Shown: positions 1 through 9,411 of the stretch, one piece after another
Position numbering within the stretch: position 1 is the stretch's first letter
How the letters are laid out: every line of letters starts with the position of its first letter
NCBI RefSeq assembly: GCF_039793925.1
Contig: NZ_JBAMME010000130.1
Coordinates: 1-64,000, forward strand
Direction: 5' to 3'
Origin: Thermogutta sp039793925
GTDB taxonomy: Bacteria > Planctomycetota > Planctomycetia > Pirellulales > Thermoguttaceae
Length of the DNA stretch: 64,000 nt
Position numbers and translations under genes: made by a program
Notes under the pieces: generated by a model
What the model saw: the letters and a program-made list of their open reading frames with translations, nothing else
Told to the model about the DNA's origin: nothing
The model's database searches: none

Positions 1-54
1 GCCTTTCTGCCCGGCGTGATTATGGGCCTGATCCTCATCGTGTCCTGGCCGTAG
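1..54 (+). CDS. 3' end of a possible membrane protein (partial)
   Basis: Frame 1 from the window edge encodes 17 residues ending in TAG. They are hydrophobic and glycine/proline-bearing (FLPGVIMGLILIVSW), as in the last helix of a permease; TRAP-type large permease subunits often look like this, but 17 residues cannot identify a family. Frame 3 is also open to about position 95, so even the frame is uncertain. The stretch from 55 to 247 shows no gene. Confidence 0.3.
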   Translation, partial: AFLPGVIMGLILIVSWP

Positions 55-247
55 AATTAATGGCGAAGGCTTTGAACCCCCTGGAGGTGGTGTAAAAGGT
101 CCGCCCGTGTCTGTTCGCAACTGATAGACAATCTGTTTCCTATCTTTAACCTTTAGCGGGGTCTTCGCTTTTGCTTGGAAAGAGGTTTTTTTGGCTCGCT
201 CCAGTGCGAGTCATGTCCACTATGGAAAGTTAAAAAAGGAGGGCCAT

Positions 248-1369
248 ATGAGCCGCCGAGTTGATATACCTCCGCCTGCTTCTCCCACGGCTTCGGGAAT
301 CGTGCCGGCTGGCTGGTGGCACGAAGAAGACGGAAAACTTGTCTGTGACCTGTGTCCGCGGTCGTGCCGCCTGGGCGAAGGGCAGCGGGGCTTCTGTTTT
401 ATACGGCAGAATTTAGGCGGCCAAATGGTGCTCACCAGCTATGGCCGAAGTACGGGATTTTGCATTGATCCCATCGAGAAAAAGCCTCTCAACCATTTTT
501 ATCCGGGCACGGCCGTTTTGTCGTTCGGCACGGCTGGGTGCAATCTCGGCTGTAAGTTCTGTCAAAACTGGTCAATTTCCAAGTCCCGAGAGATCGAACG
601 GCTGAGCGAAGTGGCGTCTCCCCAGGCAATCGCCCGCGCGGCCAAAGCGCTCGGTTGCAAGAGCGTTGCGTACACCTACAACGATCCGGTCATTTTTGCC
701 GAGTATGCTGTCGACACAGCCAAAGCCTGTCACGCACTGGGGATCAAGAATGTCGCCGTGACCGCAGGATATATCTCCGAAGTGGCCTGGGATTACTTCT
801 TTGAACACATGGACGCCGCCAACGTGGACCTGAAAGGGTTCTCCGAAGACTTTTACCACCGTCTCTGTGCGGGCCATCTGCAACCGGTACTGGATACGCT
901 TAAGTATCTAGTTCACAAGACGCAGGTTTGGGTGGAAATTACCAATCTTATTATTCCTTCCGAAAATGATGACCCGGGCGAAATTCGCGCGATGTGCGAA
1001 TGGATTCTCAAGGAATTGGGACCGGATGTCCCGCTTCATTTCACGGCATTTCACCCTGATTTTCGTCTGATGGATCACCCGCCCACGCCTGTTGACACGC
1101 TCATCCGTGCTTACGACATAGCCCGCGAAGTTGGCTTGCACTATGTTTATACAGGGAACGTCCTTGACATAGCCCGGCAAAGCACCTACTGCCCAAAATG
1201 CGGGAATGTGGTTATAGAACGCCAGGGCTACTGGATCGGAAGGTATGCTCTTAAAGGGTCAAATTGCGGCTACTGCGGTGCCCCCATCGCCGGCCGGTTT
1301 GATCCCCAGGGTCCGCGCGAACAGTGGGGCGCCCGGCGTCAGCCCGTCCGGATTGCCAACTTCGCATGA
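248..1369 (+). CDS. amrS: AmmeMemoRadiSam system radical SAM enzyme AmrS
   Basis: A radical SAM enzyme of the AmmeMemoRadiSam group, which is widely conserved in bacteria and archaea and whose reaction is not settled. The [4Fe-4S]/SAM motif CNLGCKFC is at about residues 98-105. It is preceded by the family's N-terminal cysteine cluster (CDLCPRSC, residues 33-40, then a further Cys near 50). The C-terminus carries two CxxC pairs (CPKC and CGYC) resembling a small zinc-binding tail. The start at 248 has a strong ribosome binding site (AAGGAGGG) about five bases upstream; an in-frame TTG at 191 would add 19 unlikely residues. The gene is followed after 141 bases by the AmrA-AmrB fusion, the usual partner. 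The product is 373 aa, a normal length. Confidence 0.9.
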   Translation: MSRRVDIPPPASPTASGIVPAGWWHEEDGKLVCDLCPRSCRLGEGQRGFCFIRQNLGGQMVLTSYGRSTGFCIDPIEKKPLNHFYPGTAVLSFGTAGCNLGCKFCQNWSISKSREIERLSEVASPQAIARAAKALGCKSVAYTYNDPVIFAEYAVDTAKACHALGIKNVAVTAGYISEVAWDYFFEHMDAANVDLKGFSEDFYHRLCAGHLQPVLDTLKYLVHKTQVWVEITNLIIPSENDDPGEIRAMCEWILKELGPDVPLHFTAFHPDFRLMDHPPTPVDTLIRAYDIAREVGLHYVYTGNVLDIARQSTYCPKCGNVVIERQGYWIGRYALKGSNCGYCGAPIAGRFDPQGPREQWGARRQPVRIANFA

Positions 1370-1510
1370 TCGGCGACGTATGTCTTCGCCAGTAATTGAG
1401 GTGCGAAAGCTCCTGGAGAGCAGGGAGTTATTGCCCAGTCAAGCCAACTGAGAGCCACGTTACGGGCGGCATGCCCGGCGTGCTTGCCATAAGGGAGTCG
1501 GAGAAAATCT

Positions 1511-3604
1511 ATGGAAACCTATCGACAAGACGATTTGTCGTCCCAACAGCCCGATTCGCAGCATCCGGAAGTGCAGCCGAGCGGTGTGTCGGTTCCTAAA
1601 AAGCCAGAACTTTCCGAGGAGCAAAAGGATCTCATCCTCAAGGCGGTAGCCCGACGTGTCGCGGAAGCTGTGATCGGCGGCCCTCAATCACGGCTGAAAG
1701 AAAGACTGGGCGACGCGGGCGAAGTCCCGGTGTGGGGAGCCTTTGTGACTCTCAAGGGCCCCGGTGGTAGCCTTCGTGCTTGCTGCGGGCAGGTGGGAGA
1801 TGCGTCCCCTCTCGGTAGCGCGCTCAACGCTGCAGCGGACCGAGCCGCGCGATGGGACCTACGGTTTCCAGCCATCCAGCGAGGGGAAATCGCGGAGCTC
1901 ACCCTGGAGGTGTGGATTTTGTGGAATTGTCAGCTCGTAACGGCGGAAGGAGAATCTCGCGTCGAGGCGGTGCAAATTGGTCGCCATGGTCTCCAGGTGA
2001 TTCGTGGAAAGCACCGCGGTCTGTTGCTTCCAGGCGTTGCAGTGGAACACCACCTGGACGCGCGTCAATTCCTCGAGCATGTCTGCCGCAAAGCGGGATT
2101 GCCGGCGAACGCCTGGTTGGACTCGGCCACGCAGCTGTTTACTTTTGAAGGTTACTCGCTGGAGGCCCCCATGGCGTCCCTGCTGCCGCCGGACCTGCGG
2201 GAGCTGGCCAACGGAAACCTGGCGATGGGCGATGTTGTTCGTCTCGCCGCGTTGGCTCACCATAACCTTTTAGCCATGTTCCAAGGGGCAACGCCGAACT
2301 TTTACACGTCGGCCGCCTACGATGGACCGGTTCAAGGAGTTGTGCTTACCATCAAACAAGCCAACGATGGAGGAGCGGCGGAGCGCGTGATGGAAGCGAG
2401 CAGGGTCTTCCCGCGCGGTGAACTCCCACTTCAGGCCACACTGATGGATCTCCTTCAAACAATTGTGGCCGGGTTTCGGGGCCAGCAACTCGATCCGCGA
2501 TTCGTCAGTTCTTTACGAATTGGCCTGACGATCTTGGTGGAGCCTCACCACATTGGAACCGCCGTGGATTGTGCTCTAGATGGGGTCGATCCGCGTTTTC
2601 ATGCGCTGTGCCTGGTTCAGGATGATCGCTGGGCTGCGCGGTATGACCCCTCTCAAAACTCCGCCGAGCTGTTTGAAGCCGTGATGAAACGCCTCAAATC
2701 GTCGCGGCCTTCTCACACCCAGGTGTATCGATTGACGGCGCTCTCGACGGAAGACTCGGTGGAGGCGTCCAATGTGAGCCGCCCCGTGGCGGGGCCTTCG
2801 GTTCGCCCCGCTGCCGTGGCCGGTCAGTTTTATCCCGGTACAGCCAACGGTGTGGACGAGTTTCTCAATGAGATGCTTCCGCAGAATGTGGACCGTGAAA
2901 AATGGGCCGCTGCTTTAGTTCCCCATGCCGGCTGGCGATACTCCGGAAAACTTGCGGCAGAAGTTTGGGCACGGCTGCGAGTGCCCCCGCAGGTGATCAT
3001 TTTTGGTCCCAAGCATCACGCGATTGGATGCGATTGGGCTGTGACTCCTCATCGCACATGGGCGTTACCCGGACTTAGTCTGCATGCTGACCCCGAGCTG
3101 GCGGAGGCTTTAGCTAAGGCCGTTCCCTTGATGGAACTGGATGCCGCTGCCCACGCCATGGAACATTGCATCGAAGTGCAGTTGCCCATTGTGGCCCGGG
3201 TGGCCTCCGCAAGCCGAGTGGTGGGCGTGGTCATGCATGGAGCCGATTATGACCTCCTTCAAAAAGCGGCCGCCGAGTTCGCAAACTTCCTTGCCACATT
3301 GGACCCAATTCCTCTGCTGGTGATTTCCTCCGATATGAATCACTACGCCGACGAGCAGACAACACGGCGGCTCGACCGGCTGGCCCTCGATGCCCTCGAG
3401 GCGCGTGACCCGCTGCGATTGTGGAAAACCGTCCGGGAGAATCGCATCAGTATGTGCGGCCTCGTTCCTGCAGTGTTTGTCCTGGAAACTCTCCGTCAGA
3501 TGGGGCGTCTCAACGAATGCAAGGTTGTCGGCTACACCACAAGTGGCGAGGTGTCGGGACGTCAGGATCGCGTGGTCGGATACGCGGGAGCTCTGTTCCG
3601 GTGA
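1511..3604 (+). CDS. AmmeMemoRadiSam protein AmrA-AmrB fusion (AMMECR1 + MEMO)
   Basis: A 697-residue protein joining the two non-radical-SAM parts of the AmmeMemoRadiSam system. Residues about 38-205 are an AMMECR1 domain (LRACCGQVG, then FLEHVCRKAGLPANAW). Residues about 430-697 are a MEMO domain: it opens RPAAVAGQFYPG, then has LVPHAGWRYSG, GPKHHAIG and MEHCIEVQLP, with the conserved metal-site-like histidines of the family. Between them about 215 residues match no named domain. They end LFEAVMKRL...TQVYRLTA, parallel to the end of the first domain, so a decayed second AMMECR1 copy is plausible (inference). The start ATG has GGAG seven bases upstream. The function of the MEMO family in bacteria is unknown; linkage to amrS makes the identity firm. 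Confidence 0.88.
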   Translation: METYRQDDLSSQQPDSQHPEVQPSGVSVPKKPELSEEQKDLILKAVARRVAEAVIGGPQSRLKERLGDAGEVPVWGAFVTLKGPGGSLRACCGQVGDASPLGSALNAAADRAARWDLRFPAIQRGEIAELTLEVWILWNCQLVTAEGESRVEAVQIGRHGLQVIRGKHRGLLLPGVAVEHHLDARQFLEHVCRKAGLPANAWLDSATQLFTFEGYSLEAPMASLLPPDLRELANGNLAMGDVVRLAALAHHNLLAMFQGATPNFYTSAAYDGPVQGVVLTIKQANDGGAAERVMEASRVFPRGELPLQATLMDLLQTIVAGFRGQQLDPRFVSSLRIGLTILVEPHHIGTAVDCALDGVDPRFHALCLVQDDRWAARYDPSQNSAELFEAVMKRLKSSRPSHTQVYRLTALSTEDSVEASNVSRPVAGPSVRPAAVAGQFYPGTANGVDEFLNEMLPQNVDREKWAAALVPHAGWRYSGKLAAEVWARLRVPPQVIIFGPKHHAIGCDWAVTPHRTWALPGLSLHADPELAEALAKAVPLMELDAAAHAMEHCIEVQLPIVARVASASRVVGVVMHGADYDLLQKAAAEFANFLATLDPIPLLVISSDMNHYADEQTTRRLDRLALDALEARDPLRLWKTVRENRISMCGLVPAVFVLETLRQMGRLNECKVVGYTTSGEVSGRQDRVVGYAGALFR

Positions 3605-3827
3605 TGCATCAGAAGATACTGCCCGACGCCATGCAGAGTTGAATTGTCAGGCTTTCCGTGGGGTGCTACACTAGACCGCAGGGGTTTGTGGGCAACGGAT
3701 GGCATTCGACCACGGCTGGAACCGATGATAACAACAGGAAAATTGTCTTTTCGGAATGGTTAGAATCGTCTTCGATGAGTAACACTATGCGTGATTGGGA
3801 GCCAGCGAATCCAGGGATATCACCATA

Positions 3828-5648
3828 ATGATGCCGTCTGCGCCCCAGCCATCCCCGAATCCGCGTTCGTCTGGAGGACCTGAGGGCAAAGAACAATTTC
3901 AAAACTCGCCCGTGCCCCCATCAGGTTCATTCCCCGACCAGGCTCGCCGCATTGTCCCGCAACCTTCCTCGGGAAGTGCACCGGGCAGTCCAAACGTTAC
4001 CCCTGGCGCTGCTTCTCCCGCCCGACCTGTGCCGATTCCGGTGACTCCCCCGGGCGTTCCAGGAGGCCACCCTGGCGTGGTTACACCCCAGACCCCAATC
4101 CTTGGTCGCGCCACTTATCCCCGGGCTGCTCCCGGGCGTTTGGCTGCGCCGGGAGGAAGCGCGCAATCACCGGAGCAGGAGGACGGCGAGAAAGAGGATC
4201 TAGGCGACACACTGGTATATTACGCGCAACCCTGGCTCATCAGCGCCATCGTACATATGATTCTTTTGATCATCCTGGCGCTGATCGTTATTCCGCAATT
4301 TTTCCATCGGGAAGTGGATCTCACGGCAGAGATTTACGCCGAGAAACTCGGCGATCAGCTTGAATTCGATTCCCCGTTTGCTGGAAACGACCCGGAAAAA
4401 GTGGAGGAGCCACTTCTCACCCCGCCCGATCTCAACCGGGTGGAGAATCCCTTCGCCGCACCGCCTCCTGCCGAAATAATCCCGGAAGGTGTCACTTCCA
4501 CAAGCGACCTCCAAGCGACCGTCATTGGTTATGCCCTGAAGGGACGAGATGAAGGTGCGAAAGAAGCCCTCTTAGCGGCGTATGGTGGTACGGCGACGAC
4601 CGAAGCGGCCGTGGCCCTTGGGCTGGCGTGGCTGGCACGACAGCAGCGTAAGGACGGTTCGTGGAGCCTCGTGGGTCCGTATACCAACGGAGCCCAGGAC
4701 GACAATCCAGAGGCCGCCACGGCGATGGCTCTCCTCGCGTTTCAGGGCGCCGGCATCACGCACAAACGGGGCAAGTTCCGGGAAAACGTGGCCCGAGGCT
4801 GGGATTGGCTCCTTCAACAGCAGGACGCCGACGGAAACTTCTTCCACGAGGGAGCGTTTAACCATCGGTTTTATACGCAGGGCCAATGTACTATTGCCCT
4901 CTGTGAAATTTATGGGATGACGCGCGATGACCGATTTCGGGAGCCAGCGCTCCGCGCGGTCGATTACCTCATTCGCTCCCAAAGCTCGGAAGGTGGCTGG
5001 CGGTATAGTCCCAATGCAGATAGTGACGTCTCTGTCACCGGCTGGATCGTGATGGCTCTCCAAAGCGCCAGGATGGCAGGCCTGAACGTGCCGGCCGATG
5101 TCTTCCACAAAGTGACGCGGTTTCTCGATCGGATCGCCCTCGAAGGCGGAAGCAAATATCCCTATCAAAAAGGACGCGAGGCTACTCTCGCGATGACGGC
5201 CGAGGCTTTGCTCATGCGACAGTTTTTGGGATGGTCACGCGATGACGACCGGCTTATCAAGGGGGTGAGCTGGATCACCGAACCTGCCAATTTGATCAAT
5301 TTCGAAAGAGACCGAGACGTTTACTACTGGTACTACGCGACCCAGGTTTGTCATCACATGGAGGGCGATTACTGGAAAAAATGGAATTCGGTTATGCGGC
5401 AGCTTCTTCCGGAAAACCAGGTAAAAACGGGGCGCGAGGCTGGCAGTTGGGACCCCATCAAACCCTCTCGTGATGCCTGGGCCAATGAAGGCGGGCGTCT
5501 CTACGTGACGTGCCTCTCGATCTACTGCCTGGAAGTGTACTACCGCCATCTTCCGCTCTATTCGTCCGGTGCTCTGCGGTTGATTTCGAGCACCTCTCCC
5601 GCACCGCCGGCGGAAGCGACGTCGCACCCGGCCGCGATCAACCAGTAA
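3828..5648 (+). CDS. membrane-anchored prenyltransferase/squalene-cyclase-like toroid protein
   Basis: A 606-residue protein in three parts. Residues 1 to about 125 are rich in Pro, Gly and Ser and probably disordered. One membrane helix follows at about 134-157 (PWLISAIVHMILLIILALIV). From about 259 to 590 there is an alpha/alpha toroid with repeated QQ-x-DGSW-like units (LARQQRKDGSWSL, LLQQQDADGNFF, QSSEGGWRYSP), typical of the prenyltransferase/squalene oxidase fold. This fold is common in planctomycete envelope proteins, where the activity is mostly unknown. I see no DxDD cyclase motif, so a catalytic role is doubtful. Start: ATG 3828 or 3831 is preferred over an in-frame TTG at 3795. The toroid probably faces outside the cytoplasm. 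Confidence 0.75.
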   Translation: MMPSAPQPSPNPRSSGGPEGKEQFQNSPVPPSGSFPDQARRIVPQPSSGSAPGSPNVTPGAASPARPVPIPVTPPGVPGGHPGVVTPQTPILGRATYPRAAPGRLAAPGGSAQSPEQEDGEKEDLGDTLVYYAQPWLISAIVHMILLIILALIVIPQFFHREVDLTAEIYAEKLGDQLEFDSPFAGNDPEKVEEPLLTPPDLNRVENPFAAPPPAEIIPEGVTSTSDLQATVIGYALKGRDEGAKEALLAAYGGTATTEAAVALGLAWLARQQRKDGSWSLVGPYTNGAQDDNPEAATAMALLAFQGAGITHKRGKFRENVARGWDWLLQQQDADGNFFHEGAFNHRFYTQGQCTIALCEIYGMTRDDRFREPALRAVDYLIRSQSSEGGWRYSPNADSDVSVTGWIVMALQSARMAGLNVPADVFHKVTRFLDRIALEGGSKYPYQKGREATLAMTAEALLMRQFLGWSRDDDRLIKGVSWITEPANLINFERDRDVYYWYYATQVCHHMEGDYWKKWNSVMRQLLPENQVKTGREAGSWDPIKPSRDAWANEGGRLYVTCLSIYCLEVYYRHLPLYSSGALRLISSTSPAPPAEATSHPAAINQ

Positions 5649-5767
5649 AATGATGCTGTCATCTGCCGGCTTCGGCGTTTTGCAAAGCTCTTTGCCTGAG
5701 AAGATTTTCTACCCGAAGATAAATACGCCCTGCCGAATCCAAACTCAGAAGATGGAGAGTGCCCGCA

Positions 5768-7222
5768 ATGGTCAACACCATTATCATCTTCGGAGCATCA
5801 GGAGATTTGACCCGGCGAAAGCTCATCCCAGCGCTGTATGAACTCCATCGAAAAAAACGCCTGCCGGGCACGCTCCTTATCGTGGGCATGGCCCGGACGG
5901 AATATTCACACGACCAGTGGAGAGAGACGCTCAAAGAAGCGTGCCTGGCGCAGGTGGGAAAACGTTTCGACCCAAGCTTGTGGGAAGAGTTCGCCAAAAA
6001 CATCTATTACCATCCTGGGGATGTCAGTCGCGCGGAGTGTTTTCCGGAACTTGACAAATTCCTCTCCGAGCTGGAAAACCACCAACCATCGACGCGGATC
6101 TATTATCTGGCGCTGGCACCAGAATTTTACGAATGCACGGTATCCCATCTCGGAGCCGCGGGAATGGCGGTCGAATCCTCAGGACCGCGGCGAATCGTGG
6201 TGGAAAAACCGTTCGGACGCGATCGTGAATCGGCACGGCAGCTAAACGCCAAGATCCATGAAGTATTCGCCGAACATCAGATTTACCGCATTGACCACTA
6301 CCTTGGAAAAGAGACTGTCGCCAACGTTCTTGTCTTACGATTCGCCAATACCATCTTTGAACCTATCTGGAACCGAAATTATGTGGATCACGTTCAGATC
6401 ACCGCCGCGGAGGATTTGCCGATAGGTCGGCGGGCAAGTTTTTATGAGTCGGCTGGAATTCTCCGCGATATGTTCCAGAACCATCTTCTCCAGCTCCTCA
6501 CGCTCACGGCGATGGAACCGCCTAGCCGGGTCAACGCGGACGACATCCGCGATGAAAAAGTCAAGGTGCTGCGAGCGGTCCGTCCCTTCACGCCTGCCGA
6601 TGTGGCGGCGAATACGGTCCGCGGCCAGTACCGCAAGTACCGCGACGAGCCAAACGTACCGCCCAACAGTCAGACAGCGACATTTGGAGTGGTTAAACTG
6701 TACGTGGACAACTGGCGATGGCAAGGCGTGCCGTTTTATCTCCGCTCCGGAAAAGCGATGTCTTGCCGAACCACGCAGATTGTGATCCAGTTCCGTGAAC
6801 CTCCCCACATGATGTTCGAGGAAGGCCCTAAACATATTCACGAGGCCAACCGTCTGGTGCTTCAAATCCAGCCCGCGGAGGGGATCCAGATCCATTTTCA
6901 GACCAAAGTGCCGGATGCGGGAATGAAAATGCGTCTGACCGATCTGGATTTCAACTTCCGAGAGAAGTTTGCGGGCGAGATGCCGGAGGCGTACGAGCGA
7001 TTGCTCCTCGATGTGATGATTGGCGATCCGAGCCTCTTTGCCCGCGCAGATGAGGTCGAACTAGCCTGGGGAATCATCGACCCCATCCAACGGGTGTGGG
7101 ACGCTGGCGGGCCTCCTCAACTGGAGCTGTACGAAGCGGGTGGATGGGGCCCCCCTTACTCAGAAGAATGGATGCAGCGGCAAGGACGCCGATGGTTCAA
7201 TGTATGCCCGGTGTTAGAGTAG
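5768..7222 (+). CDS. zwf: glucose-6-phosphate 1-dehydrogenase
   Basis: Oxidises glucose 6-phosphate to 6-phosphogluconolactone with NAD(P)+, the first step of the oxidative pentose phosphate pathway. The nucleotide-binding motif GASGDLTRRKL is at residues 9-19 and the active-site signature RIDHYLGKE at about 173-181. The full-length C-terminal domain is present (484 aa, the family's normal size). ATG 5768 is preferred because GGAGA lies nine bases upstream; an in-frame GTG at 5759 would overlap that site. No pgl or gnd gene is adjacent, so this gene seems to be transcribed alone or with the preceding toroid gene, which ends 119 bases upstream. Confidence 0.96.
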   Translation: MVNTIIIFGASGDLTRRKLIPALYELHRKKRLPGTLLIVGMARTEYSHDQWRETLKEACLAQVGKRFDPSLWEEFAKNIYYHPGDVSRAECFPELDKFLSELENHQPSTRIYYLALAPEFYECTVSHLGAAGMAVESSGPRRIVVEKPFGRDRESARQLNAKIHEVFAEHQIYRIDHYLGKETVANVLVLRFANTIFEPIWNRNYVDHVQITAAEDLPIGRRASFYESAGILRDMFQNHLLQLLTLTAMEPPSRVNADDIRDEKVKVLRAVRPFTPADVAANTVRGQYRKYRDEPNVPPNSQTATFGVVKLYVDNWRWQGVPFYLRSGKAMSCRTTQIVIQFREPPHMMFEEGPKHIHEANRLVLQIQPAEGIQIHFQTKVPDAGMKMRLTDLDFNFREKFAGEMPEAYERLLLDVMIGDPSLFARADEVELAWGIIDPIQRVWDAGGPPQLELYEAGGWGPPYSEEWMQRQGRRWFNVCPVLE

Positions 7223-7539
7223 ATGACATGCACAAAATAAATAGCCGCACACTCCGCCGGAGAGGGCAGTGCAGCTTCCGCGGCCACAGGTTGCGGTAAT
7301 GTAAGCAATCTGCGCAAGAAAGAACATCCAAAAGCCTCTGTCTTCACTGGCACACTTCAAGATCTCCATCCTGGAAGCTCCACTCCTTTCACATTCTCGC
7401 GTTGCGGCGTCCTGGAAAGATGGGTAGAATTGCGGAGCTTGGCGGGCCATTTTCTGGACCGAGTCCCAGCAGGATCCCGGTCTAGTCCTGGTGGGTCCCT
7501 GGCCTTGTTCGACCTTGCCAATGTGGAAGGATTCCCAAC
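7223..7539. other. intergenic region without a recognisable gene
   Basis: 317 bases between zwf and kdsD. Short open frames on both strands have no ribosome binding site or recognisable protein. No strong hairpin with a T-tract was seen. It probably holds the kdsD promoter, but I could not place convincing -35/-10 boxes. Confidence 0.5.
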
Positions 7540-8703
7540 ATGGGCACGGATGCAGCGCTGAGCAAACACTCAGAATTTGAACAACTCCGCTTTGCTCGGG
7601 AGGTCGTCAGCACGATCGGCCGGGCGGTCATTCAAGCGGCGAGTTGCCTCGGCCCCTCTTTTTGTAAGGCTATTGCTCTCATATATTCCTGCCCCGGCAG
7701 CGTGATTGTCACGGGTATCGGGAAGGCGGGGCTTATCGGGCAGAAAATCTCCGCCACGCTGGCATCCACGGGCACGCCCAGCCACTTTCTTCATCCGGCC
7801 GAGGCTGTCCATGGTGATCTGGGAAGAATACGCCAGGGAGACGTGGCCATTGTGCTCTCCTGGAGCGGAGAAACCGAAGAAATTGTTCGGTTGCTTCCGT
7901 TTTTCCGGGAAATAGATGTTCCCATTATCGCGATCACCAGCCGAGCGGAAAGTCGGCTGGGTCGCGCAGCGGCTGCTGTGATCGCACTCGGAAGCATGTG
8001 CGAAGCCGGCCATTTACAACTCGCACCAACCACCACGACGGCTGCCATGCTTGCAGTGGGAGATGCGATTGCTCTGACGCTTTCGTACCTGCGCGGGTTT
8101 CGACCGGAAGATTTTGCTCGGTTTCATCCGGGCGGAAGCCTTGGCCGTAAACTCGGAAAAGTCGAAGACCAGATGCGGCCTCTTTCCCAATGTCGGTTGG
8201 CTTCCGAACGACACACCATTCGCCAGATCATTGTGGAAACACGCCTTCCCGGCCGCCGCACGGGAGCCATTATGCTCCTCAATGATAACGGGCGATTGAC
8301 CGGCATTTTTACCGACAGCGACCTTGCAAAACTTCTGGAAAGTCGTCGCGAGTCCGTTCTCGACGAACCCGTTTCCGAGCACATGACTCGATCTCCGATA
8401 ACCGTGCTGGTGGGGACGCCGCTTCGGGAAGCCGTGGTGCTGCTTGCCCAGAAAAAAATCAGCGAACTCCCGGTTGTTGATGAGGAGAACCGGCCCTGCG
8501 GTCTGCTCGATATCACCGATGTGATCGGCCTGTTTCCCGAGGCTTCCGCCGTCGATGCCGAGTTCGTCTTGGATGACGAACCCGCAGAACATGCGCGACC
8601 GGGCAACTCCTCCACGGAGTCGACCAACCGTACGACTGATGCACCACCGACGATCATCCCTCTCGACCGCTCAAAGAGGAGCAGGGCCAATCAAGCAGAC
8701 TGA
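7540..8703 (+). CDS. kdsD: KpsF/GutQ-type D-arabinose-5-phosphate isomerase
   Basis: Interconverts ribulose 5-phosphate and arabinose 5-phosphate, the first step toward the lipopolysaccharide sugar Kdo. An N-terminal sugar isomerase (SIS) domain spans about residues 30-190 (VTGIGKAGLIGQKISATLAS, then SWSGETEEI). Two CBS domains follow at about 205-330 (MRPLSQ..., MTRSPITVLVGTPLREAV). A Ser/Thr-rich polar tail of some 50 residues follows the CBS pair and is unusual for the family. The start has GGAAGGA about eight bases upstream. The next gene is kdsC, 73 bases downstream, supporting the assignment over the paralogous GutQ. Confidence 0.92.
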   Translation: MGTDAALSKHSEFEQLRFAREVVSTIGRAVIQAASCLGPSFCKAIALIYSCPGSVIVTGIGKAGLIGQKISATLASTGTPSHFLHPAEAVHGDLGRIRQGDVAIVLSWSGETEEIVRLLPFFREIDVPIIAITSRAESRLGRAAAAVIALGSMCEAGHLQLAPTTTTAAMLAVGDAIALTLSYLRGFRPEDFARFHPGGSLGRKLGKVEDQMRPLSQCRLASERHTIRQIIVETRLPGRRTGAIMLLNDNGRLTGIFTDSDLAKLLESRRESVLDEPVSEHMTRSPITVLVGTPLREAVVLLAQKKISELPVVDEENRPCGLLDITDVIGLFPEASAVDAEFVLDDEPAEHARPGNSSTESTNRTTDAPPTIIPLDRSKRSRANQAD

Positions 8704-8776
8704 CAATCCCGGGCTTTGCCGTTTTTGATAAAACTGACGAAACCTGAAACACGCACCTGAAATCGTAACGAGGCCG

Positions 8777-9409
8777 ATGATGCCGCCCCATCACTCAACA
8801 GATACCGTCCCCGACCTGCCCGACGATCTTCGCCAGCGTTGCTTACGTATTCGCGCGATCATTTCTGATGTGGACGGGGTTTTGACAAACGGCCAACTCT
8901 GGCTGAGTGAGCACGGTTATGAACTGAAAGCTTTTCACGTCCGCGATGGAATGGGATGCCATGTGTGGAAAAAAGCGGGATACCGCTTGGGCCTGCTCAG
9001 TAAGCGACGGTCAGTTGTCGTAGAACAGCGTGCCCGGGAAATGGAGGTCGATCAATTGATTCAGGGGGTCGGACCGAAGTGGCCAGCGGTGGAGAACGTC
9101 CTTAATGCGTGGGGGTTATCCCCTCACGAAGTCTGCTATCTGGGCGATGATTTGCCCGACATTGCCGTGATGGAAAGGGTGGGACTGGGTGTAGCCGTAG
9201 CGGATGCCGCTTCAGATGTGCGTGCTGCGGCGCATTATGTGACGGCCACTCCAGGGGGCGGCGGAGCCCTCCGCGAGGTGATCGAAATGATCCTTCGAAC
9301 GCAGGGCCTCTGGGATATGCTCCTCGAGGGTTACCTCGGTGAAGAACGTGGTCTCGGCCAATCGGGCAAGAATGCCGGCCTTCCCGTTTCAGCTTCACAC
9401 ATCCGTTAA
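8777..9409 (+). CDS. kdsC: 3-deoxy-D-manno-octulosonate-8-phosphatase (KdsC-like HAD phosphatase)
   Basis: Removes phosphate from Kdo 8-phosphate. The HAD motif DVDGVLTNG starts at residue 31 (nucleophile and acid Asp), and GDDLPDIAVM is the C-terminal acidic motif. At 210 aa it is slightly longer than usual, with about 25 extra residues at each end. It is a cap-less C0-type HAD, as expected for KdsC. Position between kdsD and a large OstA-like gene (which starts two bases after this stop) supports Kdo synthesis rather than another small-sugar phosphatase. Confidence 0.9.
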   Translation: MMPPHHSTDTVPDLPDDLRQRCLRIRAIISDVDGVLTNGQLWLSEHGYELKAFHVRDGMGCHVWKKAGYRLGLLSKRRSVVVEQRAREMEVDQLIQGVGPKWPAVENVLNAWGLSPHEVCYLGDDLPDIAVMERVGLGVAVADAASDVRAAAHYVTATPGGGGALREVIEMILRTQGLWDMLLEGYLGEERGLGQSGKNAGLPVSASHIR

Positions 9410-9411
9410 AA

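Noticed and set aside
86..98. GGTGGTGTAAAAG, repeated exactly at 22456-22468, resembling an insertion-sequence end
   Set aside because: A shared 13-base word is expected by chance many times in 64 kb, and neither copy is next to a transposase or a paired inverted end.
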